A program made the translations under genes and the position numbers. A stretch of 64,000 nt of DNA, taken from Symbiodinium microadriaticum (Eukaryota > Sar > Dinophyceae > Suessiales > Symbiodiniaceae). The notes below the pieces were generated by a model that saw only the letters and a list, made by a program, of their open reading frames with translations, made no database searches and was not told where the DNA came from. Below, one piece after another: positions 27,959-38,461 of the stretch; within the stretch, counting starts at the first letter, position 1, and each line of letters starts with the position of its first letter. The DNA is taken from positions 574,811 to 638,810 of the forward strand of contig LSRX01000072.1 in the NCBI GenBank assembly GCA_001939145.1, given 5' to 3'.

Positions 27959-28020
27959 ATATATATATATATATATATACATACATACATACATACATAC
28001 GTACATACATACATACATTC
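27959..28020. repeat. AT / ATAC microsatellite
   Basis: AT run then ACAT units. Confidence 0.9.
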
Positions 28021-28690
28021 ATAGGGCCACTATGAGGCTCGGAACACAGCGAGATTACTGTAAGAGCTGCTGGAGGTTTAAAGGCGAAGTGATGCTATAA
28101 GGTTCCCCTATGCCACTATAAAGGCTAAAGCTCCACTGTTACTATCGAGGGTTTTGGGTTTAGGGTTTAGGGTTTCCATAACTGCGCCGGGATGCTCTAA
28201 GGTTGCCATGAGGGTTTCTTCGTATCGAAAATGCTTGTGACTGTGCAATAGCTGCGGCGTTCTTGACATCAAAACTTCCGGGAGCCTGGGAAGGATTTAG
28301 GGTTTAGGGGATTAAGGGCTTAGGGGTGTAAGTCGGGGTTTACGGTTAGGGTTTAGGGGTTTCGTGGCTTAGGGGCTTAGTGTTTTAGGGCCTAGGGTTT
28401 CAGGTTTACAGGTTTGGGTTATGGATTTACGGGTTTAATTAGAGTTGGGGTGACCAAGCTTCATCCGGGTGCAGACAGTGACAGCCCGACCAAGCCATGG
28501 GCCATTGCAGCTGAATGCCCGACCCTACACTCCCAAAGCACAGGTTTTTCGTAAACTTTAGCCCACAATGCAGGGGTCGGAATGACTACTATATTCGATG
28601 ATTCACTAGCTAGGGCTCCTTTACGATAAGCATACTCGAAGATGCCCTCCAAGGCCTCTTTCAAGTATTGAGGCTGGATTACGGCCTAAG
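28021..28690. other. Intron of the RRM gene or overlapping coding islands
   Basis: It holds a degenerate CCACTATAAGG-type stretch (28021-28160), a TTTAGGG tract (28290-28440) and two conflicting open readings: minus 28461-28664 (GIFEYAYRKGALASESSNIV) and + 28443-28544 (GVTKLHPGADSDSPTKPWAI). Neither has consistent codon bias, and both lie in the putative intron. Confidence 0.35.
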
Positions 28691-28805
28691 CCTTAAGCCT
28701 CCGCAAGCCCTACACCCTAAACCCTAAACCCCTAAACCCTAAGCCCCTAAACCCCCAAAACCCTAAACCCTAAACCCTAAACCCCTAAACCCTAAACCCA
28801 AGCCG
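28690..28805 (-). repeat. CCCTAAA tract
   Basis: About twelve near-perfect units, ending a few bases before the acceptor of the next exon. Confidence 0.95.
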
Positions 28806-28810
28806 GTCAG

Positions 28811-28927
28811 GCGCTCCATGGTCAGTACATGGGAAATCGTTACATCGAGGTCTTTCCCCATCTGGAGGCCGCCCCAAAAGTGCTTCGAAGCCTTTTTGAT
28901 GGTGGGCCCCCGTTGGTGTTTTCGGGT
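28811..28927 (+). CDS. RRM gene, exon (strand 4 and linker)
   Basis: Acceptor GCCGGTCAG and consensus donor GGT|GTAAGG, phase 0-0, 39 codons. Reads ALHGQYMGNRYIEVFPHLEA then APKVLRSLFDGG. M-G-x-R-Y-I-E-V-F is the signature end of the quasi-RRMs in hnRNP H/F, GRSF1 and ESRP/Fusilli. About 4 of 39 codons end in A. These proteins bind G-rich RNA and act in splicing; that role is inferred from family, and the domain here is incomplete (strand 1 not found). Confidence 0.7.
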
Positions 28928-29046
28928 GTAAGGACGCAGGGTTTTGGGCTGTTGGGTTTTAGATTTTCTTAGGGTTCTGGGCTTGGGATCTGGGGCCCCG
29001 GGCTCTGTTCTATGCCATATCATGCTCTTGCAGGTCTTCTACTTTG

Positions 29047-29158
29047 CGTGTTTCTTCTGGAGGGAACTTATTTTAAGCTACCATAACAAGGAAACCGTAT
29101 TATGTACCATAAGAGCCTTACTATGGTATAGCTTAAACTGAAGTCCTTGTCAAGAACC
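29047..29158. mobile_element. Foldback element, family D
   Basis: Arms GTTTCTTCTGGAGGGAACTT and the complement of AAGTCCTTGTCAAGAACCC, then TTTAAGCTA inside both. Just upstream, CATGCTCTTGCAG is a good acceptor followed by GTCTTCTACTTTGC, so a short exon may abut it. Confidence 0.7.
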
Positions 29159-29316
29159 CAACCCTCGGATCCCCAATTGAGGCTGCAGGAGTAGTGTTCC
29201 TGCTTGTAGGGTTGTTGGTCGTCCTAAAGACTTTGCAACTAGGTTCGCCGGTGGTACCCTTTTTTTGCCCTTTTTTCTTCGGGGTGGCCCTGCATGAAGC
29301 GGAAGCAGCGGAATAG
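29146..29316 (+). CDS. Candidate membrane-protein coding stretch
   Basis: Open frame ending at TAG (29314-29316): EVLVKNPTLGSPIEAAGVVF, LLVGLLVVLKTL, then SPVVPFFCPFFFGVALHEAE. Two hydrophobic segments. In the second half about 2 of 20 codons end in A. No start codon; boundaries unclear. Confidence 0.35.
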   Translation, partial: LVKNPTLGSPIEAAGVVFLLVGLLVVLKTLQLGSPVVPFFCPFFFGVALHEAEAAE

Positions 29317-30164
29317 TATTAAGGGGACACTGGGGATCCTAGGCAAAGACCCACAGGCGCTGTCAGGCTCCAAAATGGCAGTGTCGTCTGTAGTTCTTCG
29401 GCCTACGCATACAGCCATCCTCGCTTAGCGAACCAGAAACCCTAAATGAGGATTACTTGGACCCTGACAGAATGCCTTATTGAGCAAGCAGACATGCAAT
29501 TCTGGTCGCATCTGCGCAACTTTGTTCAGTGCGCACGGAGTTTTGGAGCCACATGAACACTACCCACTCAGCCGGTTCATTTCCAGCTTTGCCGTTTTAA
29601 TGGAATGCTTGCTGAGTAGCTCAGACACCTGCTCACCCCAAGCGGACCCCATGTACTGTGCTGTTTTGGGCCTGAGGCACGTTACATAAACCCCAGAACC
29701 TCTATCCTCGATTCGCGGCAGGGCGAAGCCGGAACAGACAAGGCAACAGTGCAAGGCGGTGCTGTTGAATGTACTACAGGATTACTGATACTATTTCCTC
29801 TGGATGTCTTTCTTGTCTTAATAGACTTAGACTACAGCATACCCCAAACCCTGTTCTAACCGCTAAGGCCCTAGATGGTAAGTTCAAGGCAGGAATGAAT
29901 CTTTTGGATTCTGCAAGAGTAAGAATGTCAAGCCCGGGATCATGAGCACTGTGATAACTGAGGTCCTCATTATATGTAATAAAACACAATATAATATAAT
30001 GTGGTGAACGAAAAAATAGTATAGTATAGTACGACATATGGTCCATGGACGTTAGAGGTTAGGGGCTCAAGACTTGCAGTCTCGGTGTGATGTCTTCATG
30101 TCGATAAAATGTTGAGGACCATGCCCGTCGTAGAATTTGCGGGGAGCAACTCGAATTCCGGAAA
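29317..30164. other. Unresolved
   Basis: Open + readings at 29345-29425 (GSKMAVSSVVLRPTHTAILA) and 29480-29689 lack clear bias. The 29980-30030 stretch is ATA-rich simple sequence. Confidence 0.3.
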
Positions 30165-30413
30165 GTGAGAGATCGAGGTTTCGGGTTTAGGGTAGCCCCC
30201 CAGCGATCGGATGAGTTGATTTCGTTCTTGCGGGCTTTGTGTTACAAAGGCGCCTATGTTGGTCTCGTTTTTTTTTACGAGCCTCGGGGTGCATGGTTAT
30301 CTGGGGAAAGGCAGGACCCTGGGGCTTTTGTCATGCTTCTGAGGTGCGGAGTTGAAGGTCTACGATCGTCAAACTTACGGTTGCTAATGCGTCGTTTTGG
30401 GCCTGAAGCCTAA
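30165..30413 (+). CDS. Candidate 82-codon ORF, unknown
   Basis: Reads APQRSDELISFLRALCYKGA, YVGLVFFYEPRGAWLSGERQ, DPGAFVMLLRCGVEGL. About 3 of the first 33 codons after the TTTAGGG-like start end in A. The first ten codons read through TTTCGGGTTTAGGG and are probably intron. Stop at 30411-30413. Confidence 0.45.
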   Translation: MRDRGFGFRVAPQRSDELISFLRALCYKGAYVGLVFFYEPRGAWLSGERQDPGAFVMLLRCGVEGLRSSNLRLLMRRFGPEA

Positions 30414-31025
30414 TACATATAGAAACGAGTATATCGAATCATAGTACATCAATATCGAACCGTAGTACATCAGTTTATAGCATGGTATATCAAATAGTAT
30501 GCTTTATATAGTATTTGATGGGGTTTTGATCGTACATTTCTGACGCGTCCAGAGAAGCAGAGAGCCGACCTAGACAGGGAGGTGCCATCCAAAGGAATCT
30601 GAAAAAAAAGGCTCCATGTATCCAAGTAGTGGTTTAGGGTTTAGGGTTTGTATATACTTTGGCCCCAAAGTACCTAAATAGGGACAGCTCAAAGCCAAAG
30701 TACATACTCTTTGGGTGCATAGACCCTTAAGTCTAGGAGCCATTGCGCTTAGGCAGTCTCGGCTGGGGGCCTCGTAGCTCACGAGCTGCACATCGCCATG
30801 TCATGCTTCATCTCCAAATATTCAGCCTATGTACCTCGGGCATACACACCTCAAGAAAACTATTGTTATCGTTGCTCCTGTCATCTCCTGTCCACCATTT
30901 GCTCGTGTTCTTCTCATCGCTGCATACGAATGCACTCGCTTGGCTTTGCAACGGGCTTCAAATGCCTGAGTGTAGGGTGAGCTGGTCCAGGTTAATGCTG
31001 TCTCCTTGGACTCGCATTGCCGCAG

Positions 31026-31319
31026 GTTCAACTGCCGGTGCAACTGGTGGAACTGGAGCATGTTTCAGTCTCAGTGCTGCTATGCGGGGGTTTCGGAGAA
31101 TTGGGGGATCCACTTCCGTACCCCTGCTCTGGACGGAGGATCCACTTCCGTACCCCTGCTCTGGACGGACTACTTCCGGGTGCCCGTCTACTAAGGTGGT
31201 CTGTATTGCGGTCCCCCCTACTTTCTGAAACTGGCGTGTGCTGGCGAGAGAGTCCGGAAGCCTGCGCCCAATATCAAAGGCAGCTCTACAGTACAAGCCG
31301 TATAGCCAGCAACAAGTAA
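31026..31319 (+). CDS. Candidate exon containing a 32-bp tandem duplication
   Basis: Acceptor ATTGCCGCAG. Reads VQLPVQLVELEHVSVSVLLC then GGFGELGDPLPYPCSG. Early codons mostly end in G or C. The duplication at 31106-31169 (32 bp) shifts frame between copies, so only the first part is likely coding. A 130-codon minus ORF crosses the same duplication and is rejected. Confidence 0.35.
   Translation, partial: VQLPVQLVELEHVSVSVLLCGGFGELGDPLPYPCSGRRIHFRTPALDGLLPGARLLRWSVLRSPLLSETGVCWRESPEACAQYQRQLYSTSRIASNK
31106..31169 (+). repeat. Exact 32-bp tandem duplication
   Basis: GGATCCACTTCCGTACCCCT... twice in a row (31106-31137, 31138-31169). Confidence 0.95.
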
Positions 31320-31389
31320 CAGCCAAAACCTCTGATAACCTCTGATCCATCTCAGTTCCGGGTTTTGCGCTTATTGGTTCGGTGGGTCG

Positions 31390-31908
31390 AGGGTATCGGG
31401 TTTAGGTTTAGGACTTAGGAGTATATCGCTCCTAATAGTAGGCATGTATGGTCGAATAGAAAGTAGATAGAGGGTGTAGGTGGTTTTGTAGCCAGGCTTG
31501 AGGTCTTTTGGGGGGCCAAAAGGGCTTGAAGGTTTTTGGTTTGGTGCTTATGGTTAGGGGTGTTTTACTAGTAGTATTAGGGCTTCAGCGTTTCGGGCTG
31601 TGTTTGTTCTAACGAGGATGGAGCTTCTTTAGCAATATTACAGTAGGTGTCCGTGCCGTGGGCTCCGGACCACTGGGATCCTACCATCTGACTTTAGAAC
31701 TTTAAAGCTTGGGGCTCGGGGCTTTAGGTTTATGTGACTTGATGAAAGGGTTAGAATTGAATAAGCATCAACCTGATTCAGACACCTCTGCTTGTTGTTG
31801 CCGTCAGTTTCCTATTCAGATTCCTGCACTACGAATTTAAACCCTAAACCCTGAACCCCTAAACTCCTAAATTTCTAGCCCCTTGTGTGTGATATCGAGC
31901 CGCCTCAG
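31390..31908. other. Unresolved
   Basis: Telomere-like G variants and short CCCTAAA units (31840-31870). No exon supported. Confidence 0.35.
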
Positions 31909-31938
31909 GCAATGGAGGAGTGCAGGCTGCGTTTTCCG
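31909..31938 (+). CDS. Candidate 30-nt microexon
   Basis: Acceptor GAGCCGCCTCAG and donor CCG|GTTAAGG. Reads AMEECRLRFP, phase 0-0, 1 codon ending in A. C-rich telomere-type units precede and GGTTTAA follows. Confidence 0.35.
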
Positions 31939-32639
31939 GTTAAGGTTTAATTTGAGGGTTTGCATGGGGTTTCGATGTTTATAATACTATTCTATCACCT
32001 ACCATAGCCAACTATTTTGTTGGGCCCATCTATTTGCTTAAGTAGCATTTAGTGCAAGATTCTACAACAATGTAGGTTATGGGAGCTCGAGGTAGGGTTT
32101 CAGTTTCAGGGGTTCGGAGAGCATCCCCATATCTTCTTAGGGCAAGTAACACTGGAACCGAAGCCTGTCTCGCCAACGCCGACGCGCTGCTACCTTAAGA
32201 ACTACCCAAACCTGCATTTGTTTGTAGGGTCCCATGTATTTCAAAATAGGGTTTATGATAAGATCGATCACAAGAGTTGGCGGCGATAGTTTAATATAAT
32301 GATTGCTCGTGACGAAGGCTGTACATGCGTCGTGGGCATGCAACATTGGTTTGAGAGCGGTTTTTGAGATGGCTCAAGCTGAAACATCCGGTACGAAAAC
32401 AATTGTGCGGTATGTTGTGAATATAGGGACAATCAAGCAACTAAATGAACAGGGCTATCTACTATTTTTGTTGACTCCAGAACTACATTCCAGTGTACAT
32501 CCAAACATGTGAGAATGTAGTTACGACTATACTCCTCCCAAGCAAGTCTATCAACTTCTGCGGGATGCTTACGAAGCCCTAAAACCTAAACCCAAAGCCC
32601 TAAACCTTAAACCTTAAACCCTCGGGTTCATGGGTGCAG
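31939..32639. other. Unresolved; weak ORFs on both strands
   Basis: + 32303-32512 (AQAETSGTKTIVRYVVNIGT) and minus 32137-32346 are open, but their codons look unbiased. Confidence 0.3.
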
Positions 32640-32697
32640 GGCAGTGTCGGGCTTGCTTGCTTCAGATCGGAAGCCTCGCGCGCCAGTAATCGCCAGG
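32640..32697 (+). CDS. Candidate exon between C and G tracts
   Basis: Acceptor TGGGTGCAG and donor G|GTTTGTTGG. Reads GSVGLACFRSEASRASNRQ; about 63% of codons end in G or C. Confidence 0.4.
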
Positions 32698-32840
32698 GTT
32701 TGTTGGTTTTGCAAGGGTTCGGTTTAGGGTTTAGGATGTCTCCGAACTTGCAACCACACCCTAAATCCCCAAACCCGATCGTAAACCCTAAACCCTAAGG
32801 GACTATCGCATTGAGAGGGCCCGATGCTGCGTGGTTTCAG

Positions 32841-32910
32841 GCATTACAACGCCACCAGATCGCATTACCGACTCAAGCGCCAGCAAGCCGGCCTTAATAA
32901 TTTGAGTAGG
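32841..32910 (+). CDS. Candidate exon between C and G tracts
   Basis: Acceptor GTGGTTTCAG and donor AGG|GTTTGG. Reads HYNATRSHYRLKRQQAGLNN then LSR; 3 of 23 codons end in A. CCCTAAA units lie upstream (32755-32802). Confidence 0.45.
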
Positions 32911-33280
32911 GTTTGGGGGTTACTATACTATAGTTACAATCAGGAACCCCCCTGAAACTCCAAAGCCCACGGAGTCCTTCAAGCCCCGAGTCGTCTATCC
33001 CAGAGCGGAAGGGAGGTTGGACACCGAAGCCAACCCAGGCCCTAAGCCCAAGAAGCCCTGAAGTACTTAACACCCTATAAAAACCTAAACCCCCTGCACC
33101 CTAACTCTAACTCCCATCTCTGTCTGCACAGGGACGGACTGAGATGAGAGTGGAGGCAGGGCTTCTCGGGTATTTCTCTAACTGTGATTCGTTCCTTTGG
33201 GGTTCCGGCTAATTACTTACAGTCTTAAGGCTTCGTGGTCGAAATGGAGGAATTGGCCCAGTTCCGGTTTCAGGATTCAG

Positions 33281-33397
33281 GGTTTTTTCGAGCTTCATAC
33301 CGATTGGTTTGCGTTTTGGGCCCGGATGAGGAGCTATGCGCATGATCGCATCAAGAAGAGCACTCCGGAGCCTGAACCTGTCATCCCTAAACGCTAA
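33281..33397 (+). CDS. Candidate exon, aromatic-rich, unknown
   Basis: Acceptor TCAGGATTCAG. Reads GFFELHTDWFAFWARMRSYA then HDRIKKSTPEPEPVIPKR and TAA; only 2 of 38 codons end in A. It may end earlier at CCT|GTCATC. Strong coding signal, no family recognised. Confidence 0.55.
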   Translation, partial: GFFELHTDWFAFWARMRSYAHDRIKKSTPEPEPVIPKR

Positions 33398-33593
33398 ACC
33401 GAAGCCCTAAAGCCTGAACTTGCCTTTTTTCTGCGTTTTTCCTTTGGTTTAGGATTCAGGCTTTGGGGTTTAGGCTTTAGGTAATTTAGGGTTCAGGGTT
33501 TTGGGTAAGTGCGGCCGCATTGGCTCGCCTCCCGCAGGCTTCTGTAGGCTTCAGGTCGTGCTGACGGAAAAGAGCCCTCAACAAAGAAAAGAC

Positions 33594-33876
33594 GCTTAAC
33601 CCTATAAGCCCTATAGATTCCCTTTGTAACACCCTTCTTGATAGTAACCNGCTTAACCCTATAAGCCCTAAAACCTATAAACCCTAAACCCTGTAAACTC
33701 TAAACCCTAAACCCGATAAACCCTGAAACCTAAGCCCTTCAAACCCTAATCCCGAGACCTTGGCCCCAAAACTCGTAAACCCTAAGTCCTAAACCCTCGA
33801 CCGTGAAACCCTGCACCCAAAACCCTTATAGTAGCCATTATAGATTCCCTTTGTAACACCCTTCTTGATAGTAACC
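33594..33876. repeat. Direct repeats around a single N
   Basis: GCTTAACCCTATAAGCCCTA occurs at 33594 and 33651, and a 38-base block starting TATAGATTCCCTTTGTAACA occurs at 33612 and 33839. An isolated N sits at 33650 directly between copies. CCCTAAA units fill the rest. Confidence 0.85.
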
Positions 33877-33912
33877 TCATAGTACTTGTAGCCCTCTGAG
33901 GAACCACTTGAG

Positions 33913-33966
33913 TTCTTTTTGAGGCGGAGGCCTTTGAAGGAGCTGGAGATACTGGCGGATCGGGCG
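33913..33966 (+). CDS. Candidate exon between C and G tracts
   Basis: Acceptor CCACTTGAG and donor GCG|GTACCT, phase 0-0, 18 codons: FFLRRRPLKELEILADRA; 1 ends in A and most end in G. TTTAGG-type tract follows (33980-34130). Confidence 0.5.
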
Positions 33967-34130
33967 GTACCTGGGCTTCAGTTAGGGTTTGGGCTTTGGG
34001 TTTTATTTAGGCTATCCGGGTTTCGGTTTTAGGGTTTAGGTCTAGGCTTTAGGTTTTAGGGTTTAGGTTTATGCTTTAGGTTTTAGGGCTTAGGTTTAGG
34101 CTTTGGGTTTTGGGGTTGTGGGTTAGAGTT

Positions 34131-34670
34131 GAGGGCTCAGAGACTGGGAAGGCTAGTCGGGTTTCTGGGGCTCTTGTAAGGGTTCTCGGGCCCTCCAAGG
34201 GTTTCAGCTGGGACTTGGGGGTTTAGTCTAAAACATGTTCAGGTGGGTTAGATACCGTTATAGGAGCAATATAGAAGGTCTATATACCTTGTAGAAGCCT
34301 TATAGAAGCCCTATATACCCTAAACTCCCCACCTGTAGTTTCCTTTAGTTTAGGGGTTTAGGGCTTTCGAGTCTTGACTTTCGTTTGAGACTGCACGGCT
34401 TCACGGACCCAGATCCCTGGCTCAGGGCCTAAACCCTAAACCCTAAAGCCCTAAAGCCCTACACCCTAAACCCACATGTTCGAATGTCTGAGTCTTGCGG
34501 AGTAGCTTGTATGGTGTGTGCAGAGTCTGTTTTTGTTCTAGGGTAGTGTCGGATTAGTTGCGGAGCACACAGGGCTAGGAGTTCTGCTGGGTTCCTGCTG
34601 TTGGGCTCCCCAATCCTAGAAACCCTAAGTCCAGCCTAAACCCCTCAAGCAGGAGCTGTCCCCCCGAACC
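34131..34670. other. Unresolved, telomere-type fragments
   Basis: Scattered TTTAGGG and CCCTAAA fragments (34430-34465). No exon supported. Confidence 0.4.
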
Positions 34671-34798
34671 ATGGGCGCTGTAACGAGCACTGAACCGTCT
34701 TATGCTTGCTACCCCGACGATGCAGCAATGCTGTCAACATTGTGTGATGAGTTCGCCAACGCTGTCAGCAGCATATCAGCATCATTACTATCACAACC

Positions 34799-34835
<37 letters not shown>

Positions 34836-35075
34836 CCATCATCAACATCATCATCATCACCGTCATCACAATCATCACCATCATCATCATCATCATCACC
34901 ATCATCAACATCATCATCATCACCGTCATCACAATCATCACCATCATCATCATTCCCATCATCGTCATCGCGGTCGTCATCACCATCGTCACTGTACCCC
35001 CTCACCCACCTGTTCCGTTTATCAGACGTAGAATCATCGTTCTCACGGATGATACCAGAAGCAGCAGCATGTTAG
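34671..35075 (+). CDS. Ser-rich ORF over a TCA microsatellite
   Basis: ATG in the context ACCATGGGC; starts MGAVTSTEPSYACYPDDAAM, then a long Ser/Pro/Gln run encoded by TCA repeats, then LTHLFRLSDVESSFSRMIPE. About 6 of the first 36 codons end in A. A 58-60 bp higher-order unit (ATCAACATCATCATCATCAC...) occurs twice within the repeat. The non-repeat ends make it more credible than the other repeat ORFs. Confidence 0.35.
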
Positions 35076-35547
35076 TGGCCCTGGCACAGTAATGGCAATT
35101 TCCGAATCATCTACGAAGAACCAGATTCAAAGAAGAGGAGCCAACACATCAGCATCAGTCATCGCCTTCAGATGCAATATACTGTACCAATCTATACCAT
35201 ATAGTTACTCTTTACTATGTACAAAAGGAAGCAATATGGCTGCCTGAGATCGGATTCAATCATCTCTTTTTACCATCGCACAGTACAGCATCACGAGAAA
35301 TCATACAGGACAACCAGAGTCAGCAGATATTATCGATTATCAGTATCAGAATTACAATTTGAAGATATTACAAGTACATACTCACTATATTGTCAGCATT
35401 AGTACTAATGTTTAGGTTTTTATTGAGGTCTTCTAGGGTAGGTTTGGGCGAACAAGTCTGCGCGGGAATAGCCCGCGGTCGCAGTTAGCTGCAGGGGTTT
35501 AGGGTTCAGTGTAATTAAAGCCTCAACTTGAGCCCTCACGACGTGAG

Positions 35548-35737
35548 GTTCCGGCGGCATGCCTCAGGGTATGATGTCCAATATGCCGATGCAGCTTCCC
35601 GAGAGCTTTTGGCAGGAAGGCTGTCCGAGGCGTTGCAGTGAGATGTCAGGTGTAACTGGCCTGTGTGCAGGTTGGAGCATTGGTGTCAAGATTCTGAATC
35701 TGGAGGTTTTGGGAGTCCCTGCAAATTTTCCACAATA
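35548..35737 (+). CDS. Candidate 3'-terminal exon, Met/Gln-rich then compact C-terminus
   Basis: Acceptor GACGTGAG. Reads GGMPQGMMSNMPMQLPESFW, QEGCPRRCSEMSGVTGLCAG, then WSIGVKILNLEVLGVPANFP and TAG. About 8 of 60 codons end in A. The Met/Gly/Gln segment is of the kind seen in RNA-binding proteins, but linkage to the RRM exons is not shown. Confidence 0.55.
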
Positions 35738-36735
35738 GCTTGCCACTCACGCCTTTGTTGTGGTGTTCCGGATGTCGCGGTGAGGATAGAGAAGAAAATG
35801 TCGGTCATGGTGATGATGACGATGGGTGATGATGCATAATGATAGCGACGGTGATGATGAAGATGACGATAACGATTAACAAGACGGCGTCCCTGCTACT
35901 GATGATGGTGTTGCTGTCGGTAGTGGTGGTTTGTGATGGTGCTGATGGTTCGGTGATAATGGTGTTGGTGATGTTCGTCATGATGGTCAGGAGAAGGATC
36001 ATGACCATGATGATGATCATGATGCCGACGATCTTGGTGCGGGTGACATTGGTAACGAGGATGCCACGCACGACCGGATGACGGCGGGCATGTTTCGAGC
36101 ACTTTCAACCATTCAGTTTCTAAGACAGGAAGAGACCCCTGCAGCCTCGACCCGATCTTCCAGGCTGTGAGAGTCGTGTTGCAGTTCCTTTGAACCCACT
36201 AAGCGAAGTAGTCAGTGCTGACCTCCATGATCACCATCATAAGAGACATAGGAACAGGATCCGCCGATGGTCAATCGCCCGAAGAACTAAAGCCCGAACC
36301 CCAAATCCCAAATCTAATTCCAGATTTTGACTGACTCTGAGGTGGCCAGGGGCGCCGGGTACAATGGGTTCGCGACGGCATGTGTTTGATCAATGGAGGG
36401 GTTGTAAACGGTTCTGGAGCAGCTGTACTTGTAGGTTTGATACATGTCTTTGGTTGCTTAGTTCACCAAGCCTAATACTGGCAAAGTCGTATGAGAATGG
36501 CTCAAACGCTTACCACTTATTGCTATTATCTGGGCAAGGAGAGCACCATTAATTATGGCTGTAGTGGGGACCTTCTTGGTGTGGCTCGTCGTCCCATTCA
36601 AGTGTCCCAGCGACCTCCCCTGCAACTCTTGCCCCGTGCGCTGCCGTTACTATTACAATTGCACTTAAACTAACTGTGACTATCGTTTACTACATATGGA
36701 TTGTATACGAAGATCACTAGGTATTGCTACTAACT
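35738..36735. other. Unresolved; GAT/ATG-rich stretch and weak ORFs
   Basis: 35800-36090 is rich in ATGATG/GATGAT; ORFs on both strands there are low complexity. + 36364-36552 starts with ATG (MGSRRHVFDQWRGCKRFWSS) and has donor T|GTAGGT, a weak start-exon candidate. Confidence 0.3.
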
Positions 36736-36751
36736 ATTATTACTACGACTG

Positions 36752-36785
<34 letters not shown>

Positions 36786-36798
36786 ACTACTACTACTG

Positions 36799-36834
<36 letters not shown>

Positions 36835-36891
36835 CTACTCCTACTTCTACTCCTACTCCTACTCCTACTCCTACTGCTACTGCTACTGGTG

Positions 36892-36941
<50 letters not shown>

Positions 36942-36945
36942 ACAG
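36736..36945. repeat. ACT / CTG microsatellite
   Basis: ACT units grade into CCTACT and then CTG units. Confidence 0.95.
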
Positions 36946-37113
36946 TCTGGAGATTTGCCTGGCCTCGGGGACACGAGAGTGTCCCGGCATCCCTCATCTA
37001 CGCATGCCCAATACCCGGTTCAAGCACCACTTTCTGAATGAGCTTGGGTTTAGGGTTTAGCATTGTAAACATTGATATGAACAGTTTGGGGTTTAGGGTG
37101 TAGGGTTTGGGAT

Positions 37114-37392
37114 GAGTGTTTGATTATGATCATTAACATTATGATTACGCGTATCATTCGTTTCCTGCTTTCTGATTTTGATTTCAATATTATGCAACAA
37201 GCGTTTCATCTTTGGCCAGAGTCTTCGACACGGTGTGTCAGGGAACACGTGAACCAGCCCCGATCAACATCCCTCGAAGACCACTGGACCGACTGCGATT
37301 TGTTTGCAACTCTGAGTGGCTGCTGCATGATTGACTTCATTGCCAGGCTGCATGTCCGTGGTCGCCTTGGTACGGGGTTGGGGGGATGGTGA
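37114..37392 (+). CDS. Candidate coding exon, unknown
   Basis: Reads IMIINIMITRIIRFLLSDFD, FNIMQQAFHLWPESSTRCVR, then DHWTDCDLFATLSGCCMIDF and IARLHVRGRL. About 11 of 91 codons end in A, and 1 of 30 in the last block. Donor G|GTACGGGG near 37370 is likely, so the true exon ends there. Hydrophobic N-terminal part. Confidence 0.5.
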   Translation, partial: ECLIMIINIMITRIIRFLLSDFDFNIMQQAFHLWPESSTRCVREHVNQPRSTSLEDHWTDCDLFATLSGCCMIDFIARLHVRGRLGTGLGGW

Positions 37393-37544
37393 AGCCCAAA
37401 ATCAGTGGTCTAAAAGCATATTTTTGGTACTGTTAGATCCTGTCTGTGAACATTCATATTGTGCATCATCAGCTAGACAGCGACACCGGGGCAGTGATAC
37501 TGTGACAAAATTTCCGATGACGAATGGAGGCAGGTCGTCTTAAA

Positions 37545-38461
37545 TTCTAAACTCACGACTAAGCCCTAATTCAACCCGAATCCCTCAAAGCTTTACGCCT
37601 CCCGGAAAGGCATGGCAGAATCTTCGCACCGACACCAGAAAATCGCGAGCGTGCAGGGTTTTACTTCAGGGGGCAATAGTAGATGGAGTAGGGTTTTGGG
37701 GTTATACTTCTAACTATGTAGGGAGCAATAGGCATGTTATTAATCATTCATTATTGTGTCAGACCCCATATAGCAAGCACCTGAGCCTTTTCAGGCAAAA
37801 AACGATGTCAGGATTATCAGGGTTGGAGGGCTTAGGACTCTTAGGACTTTCGGGTGTAGTGTCGGTCGGAGCGACAGAATACGAAATGCTAATCCCAAAC
37901 CTAGAACCCTAAACCTTAAAGCCCCAAGAGGCAACGCGAAACCTAGAACAACACAAAAAACCTTGAAACCCCAAGCCCCAAACCCAAAGCCTCCCGCCTA
38001 ACCTCCTAGATCTCTCCAGCTTTAGCTCCTCCACAAGGCCCTGAACACTAAAGCTCAGGACCCAGACCCCCTGTAGCCCTCTAAATTAGGATTTAGGGTT
38101 TAGGGTTTATAGGGTTTAGGGTTTAGGGTTTGGGGTTTATAGGGTTTAGGGTTTATTTAAGGGTTTAGGCTTTAGGGTTTCATGGTTTAGGGCTTAGATC
38201 CCCTTTTGGGTCCCCAATATAGTATGGCACGCTTATAAAAAGGACCCTGAAAGGGAGCCTCATTTAGAGAACTACGTGTGTAGAGGCACAGCAACAGAGT
38301 GTGTTGCACTCTAGCCCCATCGTGCCAAAAATGACGGGGAAGGAGGGCACCTTTCCTGTCTAACCTCATGAACGAAGAGTCGTTAGGGTTTGGGCTCTTG
38401 GGTCTTTAGGGCTTTGAAGCTGGCATCCCTCACTGAAAAGGTTTGGGTTTCGACCCCCCAG
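37545..38461. other. Mostly telomere-type and unresolved sequence
   Basis: CCCTAAA-like bits at 37900-38060, a TTTAGGG tract at 38090-38190 and half of a family F foldback (38195-38275). Confidence 0.45.

Noticed and set aside
28461..28664. Minus ORF KEALEGIFEYAYRKGALASE, attractive by eye
   Set aside because: It lies in the putative intron of the + strand RRM gene, breaks the telomere-tract polarity and has average codon use overall.
30958..31350. 130-codon minus ORF that reads like a protein
   Set aside because: It spans a recent 32-bp tandem duplication that shifts frame, and its codons are unbiased.
34702..35031. His-rich and Asp-rich frames over the TCA repeat
   Set aside because: They are alternative readings of the same microsatellite; only the Ser frame has non-repeat ends and an ATG in good context.
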